Positions 52,503 through 61,731 of a stretch of DNA of 64,000 bases are shown here, in pieces. Made by a program: the position numbers and the translations under genes. The DNA is from Paraburkholderia xenovorans LB400 (GTDB taxonomy: Bacteria > Pseudomonadota > Gammaproteobacteria > Burkholderiales > Burkholderiaceae), in NCBI RefSeq assembly GCF_000013645.1, contig NC_007953.1, positions 868,001 to 932,000 on the forward strand. The letters are read 5' to 3'. Below the pieces are notes generated by a model, which saw only the letters and a program-made list of their open reading frames with translations, had not been told where the DNA came from and made no database searches. Each line of letters begins with the position of its first letter. The stretch's first letter is position 1.

Positions 52503-53930
52503 TCAGTTGAATCGCACATATTCGAAGTCAATCGGCTGGCGGTTGATGCCCATCGCCGGCGGTGCAATCCAGTTGGCGAACTTGCCCGGCTCAACCACGC
52601 GGCCCATTAGCGACGCGACATACGCGCGGTCTTCCGGTGTCGCGAGCCATTTCGCCTCATTTGCGGCCCATTCGGTTTCGCTGACGACGCGCCCGTCCGG
52701 CGCCACGCGCGTGCCGGCAAACGTACCGATCTGGCGATTGAACGCCTTGTGCGGCACCGTCAGGCGGAACTCGATGCCGGCCTTCTCCAGCACCTTGTTC
52801 CAGCGGTTCACGCCCGCCACCGAGTCCTTGATGTAGTCGTCGCGCAGCACTTCGTTCATCGCGTTGAGCATCGGCACTTCGCGTTCGACCAGCTTGCCGT
52901 CCTGGACGTCGAGCAGTTTGTAGCTCTGCCCGCCAAGCTGATGGTCGTCGTCGCGTTTGGTTTCCTCATAGCGGCCCTTCAGGCCCGAGCTATAGAAGGT
53001 CGCCGCATTCGACGAATGATCGGCACCGAACAGGTCGATCGTCACCGAGTAGTGGAAGTTCAGGTAGCGCTGGATCGTCGGCAGATCGATCACGCCCGCG
53101 GCGCGGATCTGGTTGACGTCATCGGTCTTCAGTTCGTTCATCACCTGGGCAGTACGCTGCACAACGCGCGAGACGCCAGACTCCCCGACGAACATGTGAT
53201 GCGCTTCTTCGGTCAGCATGAACTTCGTGGTGCGGGCGAGCGGATCGAAACCCGACTCCGCGAGCGCCGACAACTGGAACTTGCCGTCGCGGTCCGTGAA
53301 GTACGTGAACATATAGAACGCCAGCCAGTCCGGCGTTTTCTCGTTGAATGCGCCGAGAATGCGCGGATTGTCGTCGTCGCCCGAGCGGCGGCCGAGCAAT
53401 GCTTCGGCTTCTTCACGGCCGTCACGACCGAAGTAGCGATGCAGCAGGTACACCATCGCCCACAGGTGACGACCTTCCTCGACGTTGACCTGAAACAGGT
53501 TGCGCAGGTCGTACATCGACGGCGCGGTCAATCCGAGGTGACGCTGCTGCTCGACCGACGCCGGTTCCGTGTCACCCTGCGTGACGATGATGCGGCGCAG
53601 GTTCGCGCGATGCTCGCCGGGCACGTCCTGCCACGCCGCCTCACCCTTATGCTCGCCGAACTGGATCTTGCGGTCCTGCTCACCCGGCGTGAGAAAAATG
53701 CCCCAGCGATAATCGGGCATCTTCACGTGATCGAAGTGGGCCCAGCCTCCTGCATCGACGCTCACCGCCGTGCGCAGATAGACGTCATAGCCATGCGAGC
53801 CGTCCGGGCCCATATCGCCCCACCACGACAGGAAGTTCGGTTGCCACTGTTCGAGCGCGCGTTGCAGCGTGCGGTCGTCGGCAAGATTGACGTTGTTCGG
53901 AATCTTTTCGCTGTAGTTAATCGTTGACAT
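52503..53930 (-). CDS. boxB: Benzoyl-CoA 2,3-epoxidase oxygenase subunit BoxB
   Basis: Di-iron oxygenase that converts benzoyl-CoA to its 2,3-epoxide with O2 and electrons from BoxA. It has 475 residues. Iron ligands are visible as Glu122 (DTEPAS), Glu152 and His155 (EEGRH) and the second EExxH set in MLTEEAHHMFVGE. Their spacing matches the structurally known BoxB shifted by two. The start MSTINYSEKIPNNVNL at 53930 fits the family; the frame runs upstream only as a shadow. Confidence 0.97.
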   Translation of the reverse strand: MSTINYSEKIPNNVNLADDRTLQRALEQWQPNFLSWWGDMGPDGSHGYDVYLRTAVSVDAGGWAHFDHVKMPDYRWGIFLTPGEQDRKIQFGEHKGEAAWQDVPGEHRANLRRIIVTQGDTEPASVEQQRHLGLTAPSMYDLRNLFQVNVEEGRHLWAMVYLLHRYFGRDGREEAEALLGRRSGDDDNPRILGAFNEKTPDWLAFYMFTYFTDRDGKFQLSALAESGFDPLARTTKFMLTEEAHHMFVGESGVSRVVQRTAQVMNELKTDDVNQIRAAGVIDLPTIQRYLNFHYSVTIDLFGADHSSNAATFYSSGLKGRYEETKRDDDHQLGGQSYKLLDVQDGKLVEREVPMLNAMNEVLRDDYIKDSVAGVNRWNKVLEKAGIEFRLTVPHKAFNRQIGTFAGTRVAPDGRVVSETEWAANEAKWLATPEDRAYVASLMGRVVEPGKFANWIAPPAMGINRQPIDFEYVRFN

Positions 53931-54006
53931 GGTCGGTTCCTTGATCGGGAAACAGCAGTGCTTGAGATGAGAGGCACGTATTGACGGCGGACTGCGGGCA
54001 GCGGAG

Positions 54007-55686
54007 TCAGACCCGCGAGACGTCGAATTGCGCCTTGCTGCCCTTGCCGTACACCTTGAGCGCGCCCTTCTCGCCCACTGCATTCGGCCGGTTGAAAATC
54101 CAGTTCTGCCATGCGGTCAGGCGGCCGAAAATGCGCGTCTCCATCGTCTCGGGACCGTTGAAACGCAGGTTCGCTTCGAGACCGGTCAGCGCGTCCGGCG
54201 ACATCGCCGCGCGTTCCTCGAGCGCGATGCGGATTTCGTCGGCCCAGTCGATGTCGTCCGGCGCTGCGGTCACGAGGCCAAGGCGTTCAGCCTCGACCGG
54301 CTTGACTGCCTGGCCGATCTTCGCGCGCACGGCGTCGAGCGGTGCGGTCTCCTCGTAGAAGCGGCGCGCAAGGCGTGACTGGTGCGTGACCAGCGGATAG
54401 AGGCCGAAGTTGACTTCCGACAAGGTGATCGCCGGTTCTTCGTCTTCGTTACTGGGAATTGCCGCCATATAGGTGCGATCAGCGGCAAACGCGAGTTCGG
54501 CGAACGTGCCGGCAAAGCATGAGCCCGGTTCGATCAATGCAAAGAGCGAGCGGGATGAGACATCGATGCGCGCCAGCGTGCGGCGCAGCAGACCGATCGT
54601 TTCGCGCACAAACCAGTGATTCTGGTGCTGGATGAGCGTCGCATCGGCGGCGAGCACAGCGCGGGCGTCGCCTTCGGTCCTGAAGATCCACGTGCCAATC
54701 TCCAGTTCGTTGGTGCGCATCGACAGGATCGCGTCGTCCAGTTCGCGGGCGAACCGCAGCGGCCACCAGTTCGAGCCGGCGGCGACGATGGCGTCGATGT
54801 CGGTCGGTTGCGGGCTCGCCGGCGCCTTGGCGGTGAAGGTAGCGGTACGCTTTGCACGGTCAATCGTGACGTCGACGGTCTGGTAGCCCAGACCATCCGC
54901 GCGCTCGGTGCGTTCGATAAAGGTCAGCGCCACGCCCTTCGCATCGGCAGGACGGTCGCTTTGCGCGGCGAGTTCCAGCGCGCGCGCGGCAATCGCCCGA
55001 TCGAACTGGTTGGGCTTCACGACTTCATCCACCAGACGCCATTCTTTTGCGCGTTCACCGCGAATACCTTCGACCACCGTGCAGAAAATATCGGCGCGGT
55101 CGTGGCGGACACGGCGTTTGTCGGTCACACGAGTCAAACCGCCCGTGCCGGGCAGCACGCCGAGCAGCGGCACTTCCGGCAATGACACCGACGACGAGCG
55201 GTCATCCACCAGATAAATTTCGTCGCATGCCAGCGCCAGCTCGTAGCCGCCGCCCGCGCAGGCGCCGTTCACCGCCGCGAGGAACTTGAGGCCCGAATGA
55301 CGCGACGAGTCTTCGAGACCATTGCGCGTTTCGTTGGTGAATTTGCAGAAGTTGACTTTCCATGCGTGCGTGGACAGACCCAGCATGAAGATGTTGGCGC
55401 CCGAGCAAAAGACGCGGTCCTTCAGGCTCGTGACCACCACCGTTCTGACTTCGGGATGCTCGAAGCGGATGCGCTGGATCGCGTCATGCAGTTCGATGTC
55501 GACGCCCAGATCATAGGAATTCAGTTTGAGCTTGTAGCCGTCGCGAATGCCGCCGTCTTCGGCGATATCGATGCCGAGCGTCGCAACGGGACCGTTGAAC
55601 GTCAGCTTCCAATGCTTGTATTGCGAGGGACTGGTACGGTAATCGACGCGTTGCGCCGCGCCGATGGCGGTTTCTGCTGAGGACAT
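54007..55686 (-). CDS. boxC: 2,3-epoxybenzoyl-CoA dihydrolase BoxC
   Basis: Ring-opening crotonase-family enzyme that turns 2,3-epoxybenzoyl-CoA plus two waters into 3,4-dehydroadipyl-CoA semialdehyde and formate. The 559 residues contain a double crotonase fold: SLKDRVFCSGANIFMLGLSTH and AAVNGACAGGGYELALACDEIYLVDD in the first half, LPEVPLLGVLPGTGGLTRV next, and a divergent second half. The start at 55686 has GGAGA 6 nt upstream. The promoter and BoxR-type operator lie in the 118 bp upstream. Confidence 0.97.
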   Translation of the reverse strand: MSSAETAIGAAQRVDYRTSPSQYKHWKLTFNGPVATLGIDIAEDGGIRDGYKLKLNSYDLGVDIELHDAIQRIRFEHPEVRTVVVTSLKDRVFCSGANIFMLGLSTHAWKVNFCKFTNETRNGLEDSSRHSGLKFLAAVNGACAGGGYELALACDEIYLVDDRSSSVSLPEVPLLGVLPGTGGLTRVTDKRRVRHDRADIFCTVVEGIRGERAKEWRLVDEVVKPNQFDRAIAARALELAAQSDRPADAKGVALTFIERTERADGLGYQTVDVTIDRAKRTATFTAKAPASPQPTDIDAIVAAGSNWWPLRFARELDDAILSMRTNELEIGTWIFRTEGDARAVLAADATLIQHQNHWFVRETIGLLRRTLARIDVSSRSLFALIEPGSCFAGTFAELAFAADRTYMAAIPSNEDEEPAITLSEVNFGLYPLVTHQSRLARRFYEETAPLDAVRAKIGQAVKPVEAERLGLVTAAPDDIDWADEIRIALEERAAMSPDALTGLEANLRFNGPETMETRIFGRLTAWQNWIFNRPNAVGEKGALKVYGKGSKAQFDVSRV

Positions 55687-55709
55687 GGGGCGTCTCCTGG
55701 ACTGGACGA

Positions 55710-55738
55710 TGCAAGATTGTTTTGTGAACAATAATGCA
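55710..55738. promoter_or_regulatory. Candidate BoxR operator over the box promoter
   Basis: Two TGCA tetramers (55710-55713 and 55735-55738) flank a perfect inverted repeat, ATTGTT-N5-AACAAT (55716-55732). BoxR and its relative BzdR are reported to bind TGCA-containing palindromes. The site covers the -10 of the promoter at 55728-55756, so binding would repress boxCBA transcription. Confidence 0.65.
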
Positions 55739-55756
55739 CCGTCACACCCATGTAAA
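55728..55756 (-). promoter_or_regulatory. Candidate sigma-70 promoter of boxCBA
   Basis: On the minus strand TTTACA (55751-55756) and TATTGT (55728-55733) are 17 bp apart and lie 42 bp upstream of the boxC start. Confidence 0.55.
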
Positions 55757-55804
55757 GCACTTTACTTCATTTTATATCGTAAACCCTTAGACGAATCCCG
55801 CAAT

Positions 55805-56752
55805 TCAGTTCACGTGTGCGTCATCCGGCGCTTCGGCCGCCAGTCGTGCGGCAAGACGGTCGCGCAATTGCAGATAGGCATCTGCGAGGGTCTTCTCACT
55901 GGTGTCGTAAGTCATGTCCGCTCGTCCATACAGTTCGCTGCGGCCCGCCAGGATTCGCTTCAGATCGTCCATCGCTTCCTTGTTGCCCGACATCGGCCGC
56001 AGGTCGCCTTGCGCAACCACCCGCCGCATATGCTCTTCCGGGGTGGCCTGCAACCATACGGTGAAGCAGTGCGCGAGCAGCATGTTGAAGGTGCCCGACT
56101 CCGAAACCAGCCCACCCGGCGACGCGATGACCGCCTTCTCATGCTCCTGGATCACCGCCTCGAGCGCGCGGTGCTCGTAGCGCCGGTAAGCGCTCGCGCC
56201 GTACAGCGAATGAATTTCGGAAGGCGGGCAGCCCGCCAGTTGCTCGATCACCCGCGTCAGCTCAACGAACGGCACCTTGCGCTCCTGCGCGAGCATGCGC
56301 CCAAGCGTCGACTTGCCCGCGCCGCGCAAACCGATCAATGCGATACGGTCCTTGCGGTGAGGGTCGCGCGGCGCCTGCGCGAACATCTCGGCCAGCGCGA
56401 CGCGCGCCCGCTGCAGCGCGGCCTGATCACGCCCGTGCAGCAACTCGCGGATCAGCAGCCATTCTGCCGACGCAGTGGTCTCGTCGCCGATCACCTCGGC
56501 AAGCGGGCAATTCAGTGTGCTCGCGATCTGCCGCAGCACCAGCACCGACGCGTTGCCCACGCCCGACTCCAGATTGGCCAGATGCCGTTCGGACAAACCC
56601 GTCTCGGTTGCCAGGGTCTTGCGGGTCATGCCGCGGCGCGCGCGCAGGAGCCGCACGCGCTCTCCCATCGCCGTCAGGAAAGGATCGCGTTCCGCCCGCG
56701 TTGCGTCCTCCGGACGCTCGTCCAGGGGCACGGCTGAGTCAGTTTGATTCAT
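55805..56752 (-). CDS. boxR: Benzoyl-CoA-responsive regulator BoxR (HTH plus shikimate-kinase-like domain)
   Basis: 315-residue BzdR/BoxR-type repressor. Residues about 25-85 form an XRE helix-turn-helix (MGERVRLLRARRGMTRKTLATETGLSERHLANLESG). The C-terminal half is a shikimate-kinase-like fold with a kept P-loop, GLRGAGKSTLG. In characterised relatives benzoyl-CoA is the inducer and the kinase-like domain senses it. The start at 56752 (MNQTDSAV) is preferred over a start 51 bp upstream by family length. It lies directly upstream of boxC and in the same direction. Confidence 0.95.
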   Translation of the reverse strand: MNQTDSAVPLDERPEDATRAERDPFLTAMGERVRLLRARRGMTRKTLATETGLSERHLANLESGVGNASVLVLRQIASTLNCPLAEVIGDETTASAEWLLIRELLHGRDQAALQRARVALAEMFAQAPRDPHRKDRIALIGLRGAGKSTLGRMLAQERKVPFVELTRVIEQLAGCPPSEIHSLYGASAYRRYEHRALEAVIQEHEKAVIASPGGLVSESGTFNMLLAHCFTVWLQATPEEHMRRVVAQGDLRPMSGNKEAMDDLKRILAGRSELYGRADMTYDTSEKTLADAYLQLRDRLAARLAAEAPDDAHVN

Positions 56753-56936
56753 GTTTTCGGACCTCACGACTTCTATATATGTACTATAGTGCTTGACACG
56801 CAACCGGCGAACGGTTAATTTTCGCCAAATATTGATCCAATCACAAACGCCGCGCAGATTTTTTGAGCGGCGTCTCGGAGACGGCTAGCGCACGCACATG
56901 AACTCAGGTGCGTGCCAGCGCTTTTTAGAGGCTCGC
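56753..56936. promoter_or_regulatory. Divergent promoter region between boxR and the boxD operon
   Basis: 184 bp. A perfect -35 (TTGACA, 56793-56798) points right, but no good -10 sits at standard distance (TTAATT at 56815 is weak). A palindromic AT-rich patch (TATATATGTACTATAG, 56775-56790) could serve the leftward boxR promoter. No TGCA pair like that at the boxC promoter is present. Confidence 0.4.
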
Positions 56937-57404
56937 ATGACCCCACAAGACTTCCAGCGCCTCGTCGCGGGCGTCACAGAACAACTCGTCGATCGCCCGT
57001 TGGACGACGAACTGGCGCGGTGGCTGAACAACACCTTGCCCGCCGGTGGCACGACTTTCCGCGAACTCGCCGACGCCTGCCGCGATGGCGTCGCCGCAGG
57101 CTGGCTGTGCAACCGCGAAGGTGGCGGCATCCGCTACGGACGCATCTTCAAGGCATTGCCCGACACACACGGCTTTTCGGTCGACGTGGTCGACATGAAA
57201 GATATTGCCGGGCCGCACCATGTCCATCCGCACGGCGAGATCGATCTGATCATGCCGCTCACCGAAGGCGCGACCTTCGACGGCCATCCGGCCGGCTGGT
57301 GCGTCTACGGACCCGGCAGCGCGCATCGCCCGACTGTCGCCAACGGCCAGGCGCTCGTGCTGTATCTGCTGCCGCAAGGCGCCATTGAGTTCACTCCTGC
57401 CTGA
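56937..57404 (+). CDS. DUF4863 family protein, box-cluster associated
   Basis: 155-residue cytoplasmic protein of the DUF4863 group. Members have been annotated as 4-hydroxylaminobenzoate-lyase-like. The core IAGPHHVHPHGEIDLIMPLT has a His-rich, cupin-like metal-site look, followed by WCVYGPGSAHRPTV. The ATG at 56937 is preferred over one at 56898, since the family begins near MTPQDFQR. It is first in the rightward half of the box cluster, 10 bp before boxD. Its function in benzoate degradation is not established. Confidence 0.83.
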   Translation: MTPQDFQRLVAGVTEQLVDRPLDDELARWLNNTLPAGGTTFRELADACRDGVAAGWLCNREGGGIRYGRIFKALPDTHGFSVDVVDMKDIAGPHHVHPHGEIDLIMPLTEGATFDGHPAGWCVYGPGSAHRPTVANGQALVLYLLPQGAIEFTPA

Positions 57405-57414
57405 GAGCGCCATC

Positions 57415-59010
57415 ATGACTGAATTGCTGAAGAATTACGTGGCGGGCCAATGGGTTGCCGGAAATGGCGAAGGCAGCACGTTAACCGACCCGGTGACGGG
57501 CGAAGCGCTGGTGCGGGTGTCGAGCCAGGGGCTCGATCTTCCACGCGCCTTCGATTTCGCCCGCGAGCAAGGCGGCGCCGCGCTACGCGCGCTCACTTAT
57601 GCCGAGCGCGCCGCGCGTCTTGCCGACATCGTCAGGCTGTTGGAGGCGAAGCGCGACGATTACTACGCCATCGCCATCGCGAACTCCGGCACCACCCGCA
57701 ACGATTCCGCGGTGGATATCGACGGCGGGATTTTCACGCTTTCTTATTACGCGAAACTCGGCGCGACGCTGGGCGACGTGCACGCGCTGCGCGACGGCCC
57801 CGCCACCTCGCTCAGCAAGGACCAGTCGTTCAGCGTGCAGCACGTGCTCGCGCCCACACGCGGTGTCGCCCTCTTCATCAACGCGTTCAATTTCCCGTCA
57901 TGGGGGCTGTGGGAAAAGGCCGCGCCAGCGTTGCTGTCCGGTGTGCCGGTGATCGTCAAACCGGCCACCGCCACCGCCTGGCTCACGCAACGGATGGTCG
58001 CCGATGTGGTCGAGGCAGGTATCCTGCCGCAGGGCGCGCTGTCGGTCATCTGCGGCAGCTCCGCGGGCCTGCTCGATCAGGTGCAGGCCTTCGACGTGGT
58101 GTCGTTCACCGGCTCCGCTGAAACCGCCGCGATACTCCGCGCTCACGCTGCCTTTGTTCAGCGCGGCGCGCGCCTGAACGTCGAGGCCGACAGCCTGAAC
58201 AGCGCGATCCTGTGCGCCGACGCCACACCCGATACGCCAGCCTTCGAACTGTTCATCAAGGAAGTGGTGCGGGAAATGACGGTGAAGTCGGGACAGAAAT
58301 GCACGGCGATCCGGCGTGCGTTCGTGCCTGAGGCCTCACTCGAAGCGGTGCTCGATGCGCTGAAGGCAAAGCTCGCGAAGATCACCGTCGGCAATCCGCG
58401 CAACGACAGCGTACGCATGGGCTCGCTCGTGTGCCGCGAACAGTATGAGAGCGTGCTTGCTGGAATCGCCGCATTACGCGAGGAAGCCGTGCTCGCGTAT
58501 GACGGCTCGGCCGTGCCACCCGTCGACGCGGACCCCGCGATTGCCGCATGCATCGCGCCGCATCTGTTCGTGGTCAACGATCCCGATCGCGCGACGCTGC
58601 TACACGACGTCGAAGTCTTCGGACCGGTCGCTACGGTTGCCCCGTACGAGCCGGCCAGCGACGCCAGCGAACTGCGCGAAGCACACGCCATCGCGTTGGC
58701 GCGGCGCGGCCGCGGCTCGCTCGTCGCCTCGGTCTATTCGAATGACGACGCGCACCTCGCCCGGGTCGCGCTGGAACTCGCCGACACGCACGGTCGCGTC
58801 CATGCGGTCTCGCCATCGGTGCAAGGCAGCCACACCGGCCACGGCAACGTGATGCCAATGTCGTTGCACGGCGGTCCCGGCCGCGCGGGCGGCGGCGAGG
58901 AACTGGGCGGCTGGCGGGCGCTGGCGTTCTATCATCGGCGCGCCGCCATCCAGGCATCGAGTACCGGCATCGATGTATTGACGCAAATGGCCCATTCGCT
59001 CGAAACCTGA
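57415..59010 (+). CDS. boxD: 3,4-dehydroadipyl-CoA semialdehyde dehydrogenase BoxD
   Basis: NADP-dependent aldehyde dehydrogenase that oxidises the BoxC product to 3,4-dehydroadipyl-CoA. It has 531 residues. NINAFNFPSWG-type sequence (FINAFNFPSWGLWEKAAPALL) and SFTGSAETAAILR line the cofactor site, and the catalytic Cys lies in VKSGQKCTAIRRA. Length and motifs fit the PaaZ N-terminal/BoxD group rather than general ALDHs. Confidence 0.95.
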   Translation: MTELLKNYVAGQWVAGNGEGSTLTDPVTGEALVRVSSQGLDLPRAFDFAREQGGAALRALTYAERAARLADIVRLLEAKRDDYYAIAIANSGTTRNDSAVDIDGGIFTLSYYAKLGATLGDVHALRDGPATSLSKDQSFSVQHVLAPTRGVALFINAFNFPSWGLWEKAAPALLSGVPVIVKPATATAWLTQRMVADVVEAGILPQGALSVICGSSAGLLDQVQAFDVVSFTGSAETAAILRAHAAFVQRGARLNVEADSLNSAILCADATPDTPAFELFIKEVVREMTVKSGQKCTAIRRAFVPEASLEAVLDALKAKLAKITVGNPRNDSVRMGSLVCREQYESVLAGIAALREEAVLAYDGSAVPPVDADPAIAACIAPHLFVVNDPDRATLLHDVEVFGPVATVAPYEPASDASELREAHAIALARRGRGSLVASVYSNDDAHLARVALELADTHGRVHAVSPSVQGSHTGHGNVMPMSLHGGPGRAGGGEELGGWRALAFYHRRAAIQASSTGIDVLTQMAHSLET

Positions 59011-59155
59011 GCACGGCGGCTGCCTTACGCAACCCCGCCCCTGCCCGAACTCACGCAGCACACGACACGCACTGGCGCACACCGGTTACGCCGGGAATTC
59101 GAGCGGTTCCCGTGCCTGTGAGCCGGGCGACCGCCTCACCCGATGGAGGAGACAC

Positions 59156-60751
59156 ATGGAAGCCCTGCTGGAATCGCCTGCCAGTCAGCCCGAGCCCGCC
59201 TTGACGGCCGAGCCGCCGCCGGCGCAATTCAATTTCGCCGCGCACCTGTTCCGCCTCAACGAGACACGTGCCGGCAAGCCCGCGTACATCGACGACCGCG
59301 GCGTCACTACCTACGGACAACTCGAAGAAAAGGGCCGCCGCTTCGCCGCTGTGCTACGCACGCTCGGCGTGCACGCGGAAGAACGTGTACTGCTGGTGAT
59401 GCAGGACTCCGTCGAATTGCCAATCGCGTTTCTCGGCGCGCTGTATGCCGGCGTCGTCCCGGTGGTCGCCAACACGCTGCTCGGCGCGCCGGACTATGTC
59501 TACATGCTCACGCATAGCCACGCTCGCGTCATCATCGCTTCGAGCGCGGTGCTACCCGCGGTCGAAGAAGCGCTTGCCGTCGCCGACCATGATGGCTGCC
59601 AGTTGATCGTAGCGCAGACGGCCAGTAGTAAGACCCACGTACCGCTCCTGAGCGAACTCATCGATGCGGCCACGCCCGCGCCCAAAGCTGTTGCGAGCGG
59701 CTGCGACGATATCGCGTTCTGGTTGTATTCGTCGGGCTCGACGGGCAAGCCCAAGGGCACCGTGCATACTCATGCGAACCTGTACTGGACCGCTGAACTG
59801 TACGCGAAGGCGATCCTCGGCATCGTCGAACAGGATGTGGTGTTTTCCGCCGCCAAGCTGTTCTTTGCGTATGGACTGGGCAACGGACTGACCTTCCCGC
59901 TTTCGGTCGGAGCAACTGCGGTGCTGATGGCCGAACGCCCTACCCCCGACGCGATTTTCGCGCGTCTCACCCGGCACAAACCCACCGTTTTCTACGGCGT
60001 GCCCACGCTCTATGCGAGCATGCTGGCCTCGCCCAATGTCCCCGCGCGCGAGGACCTCGCGCTGCGCATCTGTACGTCGGCGGGCGAAGCGCTGCCGCGC
60101 GAAATCGGCGAGCGCTTCACCGCGCGCTTCGGCGCGGAGATTCTCGATGGCATCGGTTCGACCGAGATGCTGCATATTTTCCTGTCCAATCGCGCCGGCA
60201 GTGTCGAATACGGCACGACGGGCACTCCGGTGCCCGGCTACGAGGTTGAACTGCGCGACGAGAGCGGACATGCGGTAGCTGACGGCGAAGTGGGCGATCT
60301 TTATATCAAGGGACCTAGCGCCGCGTTGATGTACTGGAGCAATCGCGAGAAGTCGCGCGCAACTTTCCTCGGCGAATGGATCCGGAGCGGCGACAAGTAT
60401 CGCCGGCTGCCAAACGGCTGCTATGTCTACGCGGGACGCAGCGACGACATGCTGAAGGTGAGTGGGCAGTACGTCTCGCCGGTGGAAGTGGAAATGGTGC
60501 TCGTGCAACACGATGCGGTACTCGAAGCGGCCGTCGTCGGCGTCGATCACGGCGGTCTCGTGAAGACACGCGCCTTCGTCGCGCTGAAAGGCGAGTTCGT
60601 GGCGTCTGACGCATTGGCGGACGAACTGAAGGCGTTCGTCAAAGGGCGGCTCGCGCCGCACAAATACCCGCGCGATATTGTATTTGTCGACGATCTGCCG
60701 AAAACGGCAACCGGCAAGATTCAACGCTTCAAACTGCGCGAACAGCTTTGA
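59156..60751 (+). CDS. bclA: Benzoate-CoA ligase
   Basis: ATP-dependent activation of benzoate to benzoyl-CoA, the first step of the box pathway. The 531 residues carry the P-loop YSSGSTGKPKGTVHTH, the substrate-pocket region FFAYGLGNGLTFP, DGIGSTEMLHIFLSNR, the hinge GRSDDMLKVSGQYVSP and the C-terminal KTATGKIQRF with the adenylation Lys. FAYGLGN and GSTEMLHIF are typical for benzoate/2-aminobenzoate ligases. It has a Shine-Dalgarno GGAGGAG 6 nt before the start and lies 145 bp after boxD. Confidence 0.96.
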   Translation: MEALLESPASQPEPALTAEPPPAQFNFAAHLFRLNETRAGKPAYIDDRGVTTYGQLEEKGRRFAAVLRTLGVHAEERVLLVMQDSVELPIAFLGALYAGVVPVVANTLLGAPDYVYMLTHSHARVIIASSAVLPAVEEALAVADHDGCQLIVAQTASSKTHVPLLSELIDAATPAPKAVASGCDDIAFWLYSSGSTGKPKGTVHTHANLYWTAELYAKAILGIVEQDVVFSAAKLFFAYGLGNGLTFPLSVGATAVLMAERPTPDAIFARLTRHKPTVFYGVPTLYASMLASPNVPAREDLALRICTSAGEALPREIGERFTARFGAEILDGIGSTEMLHIFLSNRAGSVEYGTTGTPVPGYEVELRDESGHAVADGEVGDLYIKGPSAALMYWSNREKSRATFLGEWIRSGDKYRRLPNGCYVYAGRSDDMLKVSGQYVSPVEVEMVLVQHDAVLEAAVVGVDHGGLVKTRAFVALKGEFVASDALADELKAFVKGRLAPHKYPRDIVFVDDLPKTATGKIQRFKLREQL

Positions 60752-60771
60752 GCTGGCTAACGAGGTGGTTC

Positions 60772-61635
60772 ATGCACAATCCTGCAACAACGGCAACCGA
60801 TAGCGAACTGGCTGTGCTCCCTGCTACTGCCACACGTGATCCGCTGAACATCGAATACCAGTGGCTCAATCCCGAACTCAGCGCTGCACCCGTTGCCGTG
60901 TTCCTGCACGAGGGACTCGGCTCGATCGCGATGTGGCGAGACTGGCCGCAGACGCTGTGCGACCAGCTCGGCATGCGTGGCCTCGTCTATTCACGGCCGG
61001 GCTACGGACGCTCGACAGCGCGACCTCACGACACGAAATGGCCGGTGGATTTCATGACCGTCCAGGCGCGCGACGTGTTGCCGGCCTTGCTGGACACGCT
61101 TGGCGTCGATAGTGCCGAGCGTTCGCGGATGTGGGTGATCGGCCATAGCGATGGCGGGTCAATCGCTCTGCTTTACGCGTCCTCTTTTCCCGGCGAGCTG
61201 GCCGGCGCCGTGGCGATCGCCCCGCACGTATTCGTCGAGGACATTTCGGTCGAAAGTATCGCGCAGGCGAAGGTAGCCTATGAGCAAGCCGGTTTGCGCG
61301 AAAAACTCAGCCGCTATCACGCCGACGTCGATTCGGCGTTCTATGGCTGGAACGACATCTGGCTGAATCCGGCGTTCAGGACGTGGAATATCGTCGACAC
61401 CTTACGGGCAATCCGCTGCCCGTTACTTGCTGTTCAGGGTCATGACGATCATTACGGCACCATGGCGCAGATCGAGGCGATCGCAGAACAGGTGCCGCAT
61501 ACACAATTGGTAAAGCTGGATGCTTGCGGACACTCTCCACATCGCGATGCGCCCGAGGCGTTGAACCGCGCAATCATCACTGTGATCAGATCCGTCGCTG
61601 CTACGAGCCATGGCACCATGGCGCGCCTCGATTGA
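60772..61635 (+). CDS. Alpha/beta hydrolase, box-cluster associated
   Basis: 287-residue alpha/beta-hydrolase-fold protein. The oxyanion region is VFLHEGLGSIAMWRDWP, the nucleophile elbow GHSDGGS, the acid lies near GHDDHYGT, and the catalytic His is in DACGHSPHRDAPEA. The start at 60772 (MHNPATT) has GAGGTGG upstream; a TTG-started form would overlap bclA. Related hydrolases accompany box genes in other Burkholderiales and may act as thioesterases that relieve CoA trapping; that role is inferred, not shown. Confidence 0.88.
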   Translation: MHNPATTATDSELAVLPATATRDPLNIEYQWLNPELSAAPVAVFLHEGLGSIAMWRDWPQTLCDQLGMRGLVYSRPGYGRSTARPHDTKWPVDFMTVQARDVLPALLDTLGVDSAERSRMWVIGHSDGGSIALLYASSFPGELAGAVAIAPHVFVEDISVESIAQAKVAYEQAGLREKLSRYHADVDSAFYGWNDIWLNPAFRTWNIVDTLRAIRCPLLAVQGHDDHYGTMAQIEAIAEQVPHTQLVKLDACGHSPHRDAPEALNRAIITVIRSVAATSHGTMARLD

Positions 61636-61731
61636 CAATCCGGTTTCCTGGTCCATCTCATCTCACACTTGTTCGGACAGCAGGCGTAACGGCCCGCATC
61701 AGCAAACCAGTTGAATCCGGGTCCACCTTTT

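Noticed and set aside
52749..53927. 392-codon frame antisense to boxB
   Set aside because: Mirror of a strongly coding gene with high third-position GC; its Arg/His/Val-rich product is a translation artefact.
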